From: Progne subis subis
Taxonomy: Eukaryota; Chordata; Aves; Passeriformes; Hirundinidae
NCBI GenBank assembly: GCA_022316685.1
Contig: JAKJHU010000464.1
Coordinates: 62,001 to 126,000 of the forward strand
DNA: 64,000 nucleotides
Reading direction: 5' to 3'
In this document: positions 55,990 to 64,000 of the stretch, one piece after another
Position numbering within the stretch: position 1 is the first letter of the stretch
How the letters are laid out: every line of letters starts with the position of its first letter
Made by a program: the position numbers and the translations under genes
The notes under the pieces: generated by a model
Told to the model about the DNA's origin: nothing
Seen by the model: the letters and a program-made list of their open reading frames with translations, nothing else
The model's database searches: none

Positions 55990-57101
55990 AAACCACTTCC
56001 TTGGCCATTCTGTCCATGGTTTGCCTTATACTTTGAAACAAACACAGCAAAATCATGAGGATTACAAGCTATACTAAAATATATGTAACTATCTTCAAAA
56101 TTTCCTTCCACAATGGTGAAAGTTCAAACAAATTAAACAAATCATCCATCCATGACCCAATCACCTCTCCAGGTTTGTTCACACTCTCCTGCAACTGCCT
56201 GATGTTCTCATGAATGGATTTGGAATGATCTGACAAATTCATGCAGCACATTCCCTCAAATTCCTCACACCCATGCCTGTGGGTCAGCAATAGATCATTA
56301 ATCGCTGCCCTGTTTTTGAGACTTGCTCATCTTACCCTGTCAATGTCTACCAACATGTCACTCAGTGCAAGAGAGATGGCTCAGGCATGTTTGCTCAGCC
56401 AACAACTCACTTGATCCAACTGTGTCAAGGCTGCTTCTGAACTGATTTTTTCCCTCTATGTTTTTGTTTTCTCATCAGTGCCATGTTGGGTGTTAGCAAT
56501 GAATGCATTCCACTGCTGCGTGGACTACCTGTGGCATTTGCAGGGATTGTGGGCCAAATCTTGTCTCTACAAATGAAAAAAGTTTCCCTTCAGCAACTGA
56601 ACTGGGAAATGAATGGATGGTTTTCCCAGCATCTTAGTGTAATTACACTAAAACAATGAATTTCTGTAAAAATTGAAGTTTGGAGTGATGTCTATAACTT
56701 TATTTTTTGCTACTCCAGAAAGGCCAAATTTCACACAGAATTGCTTTTGTACCGATCCAAGAATTTCCAGTTCCTGGGGTTTAAAAGGAGCTACAGGAAG
56801 GAATTTCATCTAAACATCCCATTGGTCTACTGGATTTACAATGGACTTTGAAATCACTGGAGGGATGTTTTCTGGAATCAGCCATTCGCTCACTGGTAAC
56901 TCTACTAAACATGTTGAAAAAGGTTTTCCCTGGCTTTGAGTGTGTTAGGCAGATGGTATCCAAACCTGATGCATTGCCTAGAGTTTCCCAAACATTCTCT
57001 TTTGGTTGAGCCACGGGCAAAACTGCCGCACTGCTCAAGGCAACTAAGGAGAGAATGAGGCACAAGGATAGTTCTTTCATGTTCAATGCCCTCTTTTCCA
57101 T
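55990..57101 (-). pseudogene. env: ERV R1 env, broken
   Basis: ATG at 57101 (or 57080) begins a leader (MKELSLCLILSLVALSSA). PKENVWETLGNASGLDTICLT follows, an avian class II/alpha-like surface-subunit start, homologous to the env at 39032-40039. SU is open to 56781 and then decayed. TM shows the CX6CC motif CEEFEGMCC at 56243-56269, followed by NLSDHSKSIHENIRQLQE and a terminal membrane-like stretch (LWKEILKIVTYILV). Large parts of SU seem deleted (total about 1.1 kb). It would mediate entry in an intact virus; it is non-functional here. Confidence 0.85.
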
Positions 57102-57131
57102 GGGAATCCCTAAAAATGCAACACCACCCAA

Positions 57132-58330
57132 GCCCCAAGGAAACTCAAATCCCAGAGTCTCTTTTGCACGTAGAACAAAGGGATGTCTGCTGTTTTGACA
57201 CCGCTCTCATCTGCGTGCCCACTTCTCTTCCTCCGATCTTGGGGTCTGTCTCTGCTTTCTGGACTTGGTACGGTTTCACATGCTTTGCTGCCAGTCCAAC
57301 TGCTGTGAGACACAAGCAAATCCCTTGCCCCAAGTTATTAATTTGAATGGTTTCTCAATTTGCCCTGTTTCTGGGTTTTCTGATCAGAATCAAAGGATTT
57401 TCCTTCAGTTTTGCTCTTGGATTGACCGCTCCCATGGATGCAGGAGACTGGACAAGCTCACAATCAGGACAAGCACTAATGATTTTCTTTGCCTGACTTT
57501 TGGAAATGTGAAAACTTCTCATTAGTGCTTGAGCATTCTGATGAAAGAATGCAGGATTCAATTTTGCCTGTTCAAAAATGTTTGGTAAAGTCCTTGAAAT
57601 TGGCATGGTTAATTTGTCTGCTTGTGCACTGCCTTTTGCCAAAAATCCCAGGATGGATGAATGTGCCCTCACATCAGAGATAAAGTATTTATGTTTCTGT
57701 TTTGCAACAATGTCCTCATGCACAGCAAATATGAATACAATTTTTCATTGTCAACACTTCTCAAAAGTGAATCTCTAAGTTTCTCAACTACACCACTTGT
57801 GATCAAACCAAAAGGTTGCAGAAACAGCTCAAAAGCTCTGACCACTGCTGTTAATTTTACTGTTTGTGATGACACTTGTACTATTTTTATATCTGATTTC
57901 TACTCTCCCTTGATGTCATCTTTTGGCTTTCCCTGAAACTTATTTTTGCATTCAACAATCTGTGACTTGGGAAATGAATAGTACAACACTCTAGAATAAT
58001 TTAACAATGCAATCTGCAAGTTCTCTAATTCCTGCAATGCCTAATTAAAATATTCTTTTTTCAAAGGCAGGTAAATTGTTGTAAAATCTTTGCCTGCCAT
58101 TGTTTGCAGGCCTGGTCTTAGTTTTGATGATGATCTGAGCTATCATTTCCAGACTTGTGAGGATCATCCTCGGAAACCTGTAAGATAAAAAATTCCACTC
58201 TAAAATCAACAATGGGTCTTTCTGTGATGAATCCCACTGAAAAATCAACTTATACAATGGTATTTTTTCTCTCAACACTGCAAGAAAGAATGGCAATGAT
58301 GTTACAAAACAATTTTACAAAGGGAATATA
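57132..58330 (-). pseudogene. pol: ERV R1 pol remnant with integrase core deleted
   Basis: Minus-strand order: RT connection (PLYKLIFQWDSSQKDPLLILEW, split here at about 58250), RNase H pieces (AVVRAFELFLQPFGLI, about 57820; DVRAHSSILGFLAKGSAQADKL, about 57660), integrase N-domain (FFHQNAQALMRSFHISKSQAKK with CPDC, about 57500), then directly the integrase C-terminal block (WGKGFACVS, about 57330). The catalytic DDE core is missing. Several stops are present. The 5' end meets the 3' end of ERV R2 at about 58330. Confidence 0.82.
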
Positions 58331-61093
58331 TACAAATTCAATCACTGTCTGTGGAGGAATCATCAGAGTGATCACTCGAGGATTCATCCACTTGGTGACT
58401 TTCAAGTTGATCACGGCTTCCACCTTGCCCATCAGCTGAATTCTGCCTCTGTGGTCGCAGGTCAGGACGGACACACTTTGAAGGTAGACAGCGTGTCCCA
58501 GTGTCCGTGGACACACACGCATATCCACGCCCCATAGCGATTAGGTCATAGGGTCTTTCCCATTGCTTGGTGACTAAATTTCAGACCCGTACCTTTGCTC
58601 GAGGCGGTTTCTCATCGTCTGAAGCCTGCATTGAGAGATGATGGTTCAAAATGACAGGATCATTTGAGTTCTGCGGCACCATAAGGTGATTGATGGTGTA
58701 CAAAGCCTTTGCTAACTGACTGTGCGGGGTTTCACCCTGCATTGCCCGTTTCTGCTTCTGAAGAACATGTTTGAGTGTACCATGATTGCGTTCTACAATC
58801 GCCTGTCCCGTCGGAGAATGAGGGATGCCAAAGTTATGTGACACACCCCATGACTGTAGGAACTGCCGTACCTGCTGTGAGGCATAAGCAGGACCATTGT
58901 CGGTTTTCACAGCAGAAGGTATGCCAAGAAGAGCAAAGGCCTGCCTCCAGTGGGCAATGACATCACGGGCTTTCTCTCCTGTGTGAGCAGAAGCCCACAT
59001 CGCAGAGGAGAACGTGTCTACCGTGACATGCACATACTTGAGCCAGCCAAACTCGGCAACCTGGGTGACATCGGTCTGCCAAAGCTCCAAGGCTTGAAGG
59101 CCTCTGGGGTTAACCCTGCCGGCAATGGCGCACCAAGGGCATGACAATCGTCACACAACTCGACAATTTCACGAGCCTCAGTGGCTGTCAGTTTGAAACT
59201 GCTTCTGCAGTGTATGCGCGTTTTGGTGGAAAAACCCAAGCGATGCCTTGGCCTGCGCGAGCACATCAGGCTGAGGGGCTACCCACGCTGGGTTAGCCAA
59301 CTTGTCAGCCCTTGCGTTACCTTCCGCTACAAATCCTGGCAAATTAGTGTGACTCCGTACATGCAGAACATAATATGGATGAACTCTGGCCTGAATTGCA
59401 CACCACAGGGCCTTCAGTAAATGAAACAAGGCAGGGTTACTGACCTCCTTCAAAACTGAATAACCCAATCACTGTGCGATGTCGGCAACTTAGGCAGAGT
59501 CCGTGATCAAATTGAAAGGTTCCTGGGAAAATTTCTCAAATGCCATGACAGCAGCCTTTAGTTCGACCAGTTGGGCTGACCCATCCTCATGGCCTTCCAA
59601 AACCTGCCACTCATATCCATCCTGCCAGGTAACAATGGCTTTTCCTGTTTTGCCCAAACCGTCAGTGAAAAACGGTGGGACCTTGCACTGATTCTTGGCT
59701 ATTTTTGGGTCGTAGAGAAAATTGAATATTTTTGGCCACTTGCAATAGCTTGTGGCTAGGCAGATGATAAGTGATCTGCCCTGAAAAACCCTCGAGAGCA
59801 CTTTGCAGTGAAACATTGTTTGCATAGCTCCAATCAAATTCCTCCCTCTGAACCGGGGAGTATGATCTTTGAGGGATCTGCACCCATCAATTGCAAACAG
59901 TGTTGCCGGCACTTGATTATCAAGCGCGCAATCAATTCAAAGAGTGCCGTCGCCATCTTATGTGGCTGATGAGGCAGGAAGACCCATTCCAAGATGTGCA
60001 GAGGTTCAGTCCAATCATCATTCCATTGGCCGATGATACCTGTAGGATGTAAAGCAGGAGTGGTAATGAACACAGTGACATCAATGGAAGGTTCAATGCG
60101 GTACACCTGGCGAGCCAAAACAGCTTGCTGAACCTCCTCCAGCACTTTTCGTGCCTCAGGGGTTAATTCACGAGGTGACTTTAAATCAGTGTCCCCTTTC
60201 AACAATTCAAACAAGGGCGACAGTTGTGCGGTGGTCAGTCCCAGGTAAGGACGTAACCAAGTGATAACACCTACCAGCTTCTGAGCATCATTCAGTGTCT
60301 TCACCGATTGCACAAATTGCACCTCCTGGTGACGGACTGTCCGTTCCAGAATTTTGACCCCCAAATATTTCCAGGGAGGTTGTTGTTGTACCTTTTCTGG
60401 AGCCACCTGCAGTCCATGTGAATGCAGAGCATTCAACAACTGAGGCTGTATCCTCAGCAGCTCATCCTGGGTGGGCGCAGCCACCAAAATGTCGTCCATA
60501 TAATGATAGACATGAGAATCAGGAAACTGCTTGTGAACTCCAGACAAGGCATGGGCTACATACCATTGGCACAACATTGGCGAATTCCGCATTCCTTGAG
60601 TAAGAACTCTCCATTGGTACCGCTGTGCGGGCTCTGCATTGTTTATTGTTGGTACCGTGAAGGCAAATTTTGGTCTGTCATCGGGATGCAGAGGGATCAT
60701 AAGAAAACAATCCTTCAGATCCACAATGAGGACCGGCCAGTCCGCAGGAAGCATGGCCAGCGATGGCATACCAGCCTGCAGTGTTCTCATGCCTCCCATC
60801 ACAGCATTGATCATTCGGAGGTCTTGTAGCAACCTCCATTTCCCAGACTTCTTTTTGATACAAAAGACAGGAGTGTTCCAGGGACTGGTAGATGGTTCCA
60901 AATGCTCCTGATCCAACTGCTCCTGTACGAGTTCACGAAGGGCGACTAGCTTGTCATGAGGGAGGGGCCACTGGTTCTCCCAGATGAGTCTGTCCACCAA
61001 CCACCGTAAAGGAGTTGTGGGACACTCTGCGCCCTTCATCACAGTGGCCCCAATCAACCAATCCATTCCCAATCGCACACCCCATGCGGCCAA
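58331..61093 (-). pseudogene. pol: ERV R2 pol (RT, RNase H, integrase), moderately intact
   Basis: RT is a single 419-codon frame (59834-61093) with CIKKKSGKWRLLQDLRMIN, LIVDLKDCF and the YMDD active site at about 60491-60502. RNase H at 59490-59912 has FTDGLGKTGKAIVTW, VELKAAVMAFEKF and LITDSA. RNase H end and integrase N-domain (HVRSHTNLPGFVAEGNARADKL; FFHQNAHTLQKQF with CDDC) lie at 59018-59468. The integrase core at 58581-59147 has WQTDVTQ, KTDNGPAY and IVERNHGTLK, and the C-domain GRGYACVSTDTGTRCLPSKCVRP spans about 58520-58450 after one Trp-to-stop near 58580. Class II (alpha/beta-like). A few single-base shifts separate the frames. Confidence 0.92.
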
Positions 61094-61401
61094 AACATCC
61101 CTCCCCAGAGGTTCTGAGGAATCTCAGTAACACGAGGCCAGGTTATGGCTGTCTGTCCTCCTGGGTTCGTGATGGCCATGGGATTCTGTTCACTTAGCAT
61201 TGCTTCGTTCCTCCGAAGCCCGCGATCGGTGTCTTTGCCAGGGTGTCTTTGCGGGGGCCAAGCAGCCAGGGAGAGAATGCTTACGTCAGCCCCTGTATCT
61301 AGGAGGCCACGAAGCTCAACCTCCAATGGCATGGCACCAACCATGGACACAGTACACAGCGTCTCAGGACGGTCTTTGGTCAAGACATCAGTCCAGTGCA
61401 A
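61054..61401 (-). pseudogene. pro: ERV R2 protease
   Basis: A retroviral aspartic protease, which would cleave Gag-Pol. The catalytic motif LLDTGADVSIL lies near 61300 and the flap and C-terminal part (ITNPGGQTAITWP) near 61160. The usual GRD-type helix near the end is reached only after a 1-base shift near 61100, where the frame overlaps the start of the RT frame (LAAWGVRLGMDWL). Otherwise about full length. Confidence 0.85.
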
Positions 61402-63119
61402 CTGGGGTGGTCCTGTAAAGCCGAAGCCACCGGTCCTTGGTTCTGGAAACAGAAGACCTTAAAAGGAACAAGTTGAGCAATTTGTGTGTCTTTTGGATAG
61501 TCAGAGGGGGGGTGGGTGTAGAGACCATTGCGTGAATCTGTCCCGAAAATTCCGCATCCATCAGTTCTGTCAAAGCCTGCCAAACCAAGGGTTGATAGGC
61601 GTTATGAGTAGCACCCTGAAGGACAGGAAAGGCCTGAAGACCCTCAGATGAAGCAGTAGCGCCTGCCTTATCCTGCCCTGTAGACCCCACAGGGTCAGAT
61701 GCAGGCACTGCAAGTCCTGCACCAGCACTCAATTCTTCAAACCTTAGCCTTTACTTCATCCCAGAACTGCCGCGGTCTCCCGGCCTTACGGTCACCTGAC
61801 ACGGGGGGAGCGTCCAAGCTGTTGTCGAAGAGCCAACAGCGCGGGAACTTTTGCTGTTATCAAAGACCGGCCGCATTCCAGCCGTGTCCCCGCTCACGCT
61901 GAGCTTAACCACCTCACCGCCCGTAGTCACCGCCGTAGCGCTCGCAGCGGAAGTGGGGGGTGGGGTCGGACCAGCCGCTGGTGTCGGGCCCGCCATATCC
62001 GCAGCGGAGCTGGAGCCTGCACCGGCCGCCGGAGACCGGTCAGATGCCTCTGCAGCAGGCACGACTGCTAGGAGGGTCGTGTTGCGTCTAATCGGAGGCA
62101 GAGATTGCGCCTCCTTCCCTGGCGGGGCCGCGTCGGTCCCTGCTGGCAGCCCATTAGAACCGGCCTCCTCAGAGCCTCTTCCTGCCCCGCGAGCATCGCC
62201 AGCAGCCCATGGGGCCGGTGCGGAAGGCGGAGTGTCCGGAACCCCCCCGAGAAGGGGTCCCTCAGGGGCCCGGGAGCCCGCAGCCTCCCCCAGCCCAGAG
62301 CGGGGCAAAGCTGTCAGCCCGCGCGTGGGGGCGGCGGCCGCCGAGGGACTGACCGGGGCCCTGCCTCCGGCAACGTCCCGGGGTGGCGCCGGGGTGGAGG
62401 TGGCCAATGCAGCCGCCTCCAGGCCCGGGCCAGGCAGCAGAGTGGGCAGCGTCATGTCACCCGACTCCAATGGATACGTGACGGTCGTGAGACAAAAGAG
62501 GCAATGTATAGTGACCGAATTCTCGCCAAACGAAAGCGGAGCCCGCTTCTCCGGGCCGCCCCCCCCATCAAAGCCGGAAAGGCATGGAGAGGAGGTGACT
62601 CCGTCCCGCTCCAGCTGCCCTGCGGAGCGGGGTTCGGCGGGACTGGCCCCGGGATCGGCAGAGCTCTGTCCGCCTCTGCCCGAGACCAGTGCCGGAAACC
62701 CGAGGGGGGGGAACCCCCCCGTGCAGGAATGGGGGAGGGAGGGGAAGAATCGCAAAGAATCTCAAGTTCAGATCCCAGATCTGAAACAATGACCCTGCCT
62801 CCTTCCAGCTCTCTGTCCCGCTTTGGAACGGGGCTTCCAGCCATCGAGCTGTAAGGGGTCAACTTAAAAACCGCTTTCTCAAATAATTTCCACTGCAAAT
62901 ACACCCTTGCGAGTTGTTCATCATATTCTATATCAAGGGAGTCCAGCATACAGTCCCTCAGGGCATACCACTCTCCTCGATTTAGAATAGATCCCAGAGT
63001 GGGAAAGAACCCATGCCGCCTTCCCCATGCGATAGACTTTGAAGCCCCTCTTGGGATATCTGAGCACCTTTCCGCTTCAAGATATCTTCCCAAAGTTTCC
63101 AGACTATAGAATCCTCCAT
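61402..63119 (-). pseudogene. gag: ERV R2 gag, with internal deletion
   Basis: ATG at 63119 (MEDSIVWKLWEDILK). Matrix continues, after a frameshift near 63060, with WGRRHGFFPTLGSI and ALRDCMLDSLDIEYDEQL. A long Pro/Ala/Gly-rich linker (about 61751-62755) is open on both strands because of its GC content. Capsid begins with FPVLQGATHNAYQPLVWQAL (about 61600), and then jumps to SGQIHAMVSTPTPPL and the protease region. Most of capsid and the zinc-knuckle nucleocapsid are thus missing. Stops are few, so decay is mainly by deletion. Confidence 0.82.
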
Positions 63120-63167
63120 GATAAACACACCCAGGGAGAGGGGAAAAAATACCTCACCAAAACGTTC

Positions 63168-63185
63168 GTTCACTAGGGGTCACCA
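63168..63185 (-). promoter_or_regulatory. Primer-binding site of ERV R2 (tRNA-Trp-like)
   Basis: Minus-strand TGGTGACCCCTAGTGAAC shares its first ten bases with the tRNA-Trp site used by alpharetroviruses (TGGTGACCCCGACGTGAT). It lies 50 bases upstream of the gag start. Confidence 0.65.
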
Positions 63186-63193
63186 GATATCGC

Positions 63194-63700
63194 TGAGACA
63201 CACAAAGCAATAACACGCAGACAGGTATTTGAAAGCAGAGTTTCTTCCAGCCCTCCTGAGGGAGCGGAGAGCGAAGGAAAGACCCTCTTTGTTTATTCTT
63301 TACTTTTTTATACATTTGTGGATCTGGCAGAAGATTGGCTTTTTGGGTTTCCACCCCTCAGCCTCAGTGGCCAGACCCACTGTCAGTTACGGTTGTTTTT
63401 CAGGTTAGAAATATGCAAACAAAGGACAAAGAATGAGAAACAAAGGGTTTGTTTATGTTACATCTATGGGAAAGGTAGAAAACTGCTCCTAATATTGTAC
63501 AGTAACCAAAAGATCTGACTCCATTATGAATTTCAAGAAGGCTAATAAGAAAGCTCAGAAAAACCAGGGTAACAGGCCAGCACCTTCAAAAGCATTTTTC
63601 CTGGGGACCTTGCTTACCAATTCCCTGAGCAGTCTGAAGTGTGCCCCGAGCTGAGGTTTTGCTTATCCTTGTCCTCTTGTCAGAGGTTTGAAACTCATTT
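63194..63700 (-). repeat. 5' LTR of ERV R2 (right edge uncertain)
   Basis: Minus strand: TATAAAAA at 63305-63312 and AATAAA at 63292-63297, then R/U5 ending GTGTCTCA at 63194, 8 bases before the primer site. The sequence differs from the LTR at 55206-55967, so R1 and R2 are not the two ends of one provirus. No partner LTR exists in the window, so the U3 start is a guess. Confidence 0.6.
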
Positions 63701-64000
63701 ATTTGTGGTCGCGGTGGCAGAAATCAAATCACCCCTGTTTGATTCATGGCATTCCCATCTAAAGCCAACACGTGCCAGCTATTGGGAGGAAAGGAACCCT
63801 ATCCCAGCCAAAACCAGAGCAGTGGGAGCAATTCAGCTGATTCAGGCAGACACCTGCCAATCCCCGCTTGGCTCAGGGCATGTGGGGCTGAGAGGGCGGC
63901 CTGGCTCTAGGAGGCTGAGCTGGAGAGTGCTGGGCTGTGGGGGGCTCCCCCCTTCCTGGGAAGAGGCTCCCTGGGGAGGAAGAAGGGCCAGGCATGAGCC
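63701..64000. other. Unassigned sequence at right edge
   Basis: No gene or repeat is recognised. It may include the U3 end of the R2 LTR and host sequence. It does not match the host DNA that follows 3048, so the right side of the ERV insertion is not recovered here. Confidence 0.4.

Noticed and set aside
61851..62854. Plus-strand frames of about 250-310 codons
   Set aside because: Antisense shadow of the Pro/Ala-rich linker of the minus-strand gag; GC-rich coding leaves the opposite strand open.
1..64000. tRNA, rRNA or other structured RNA genes
   Set aside because: No cloverleaf or rRNA-like sequence recognised; tRNA-related matches are only short retroviral primer-binding sites.

Overview
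The window is nuclear DNA from a bird, most likely a songbird. CR1 LINE tails occur on the minus strand near 7.7-8.8 kb. Two olfactory receptor copies belong to the OR14-like family that is expanded in birds. Several avian-type endogenous retroviruses (ERVs) of three classes fill well over half of the sequence. No intact host protein-coding gene is visible: both olfactory receptors and a CEPT1 retrocopy are broken. The ERV density suggests an ERV-rich compartment (W chromosome, subtelomere or olfactory receptor cluster), but the sequence alone cannot decide which.

Layout. 1-1050: end of a minus-strand class II-like ERV with its LTR; the body lies off the left edge. 1268-3048: host segment duplicated at 53278-55205, each copy holding a ~150-bp tandem repeat. 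5151-6085: olfactory receptor pseudogene 1. 7674-8770: CR1 remnants around a 37-bp minisatellite. 12908-14464: probable long LTR. 15267-21916: a nearly complete class III (ERV-L) provirus, minus strand, with two LTRs, gag and pro-pol and no env. 21917-22500: minisatellites, one linked to RFX X-box-like sites. 24526-25460: olfactory receptor pseudogene 2. 27275-28352: (GGGAT)n and a ~700-bp polypurine tract. 28354-37028: a class I (gamma-like) ERV, minus strand, with gag, pro, RT, RNase H, a cysteine-rich open frame before env, and env; integrase is missing. 37931-38875: ~405-bp satellite units with a conserved hairpin. 39032-43215: class II-like ERV fragment, minus strand, pol to env, carrying a cystatin-like gene between them. 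43216-44513: plus-strand ERV 5' end, followed by a CEPT1 retropseudogene (44930-45868). 46600-52496: second ERV-L provirus. 55206-63700: composite of two class II ERVs, minus strand.

Most notable points. (1) The ERV at 39-43 kb has, between integrase and env, a reading frame with a signal peptide, a type-2 cystatin domain, a Thr/Pro-rich stalk and a membrane anchor. This looks like a captured host protease inhibitor in membrane-tethered form, now broken by one frameshift. (2) Both ERV-L copies encode a multi-hydrophobic N-terminal region ahead of the capsid-like part of Gag, and share an identical inverted repeat around the gag stop codon, suggesting stop-codon readthrough into pro-pol. (3) The class I ERV carries an unrecognised Cys-rich frame just upstream of env. 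(4) CEPT1 retrocopy sequence lies directly downstream of a retroviral LTR, primer-binding site and partial gag.

All ERVs here carry disabling breaks (stops, frameshifts, deletions, mismatched LTRs). Edges given for LTRs without a matching partner are estimates.
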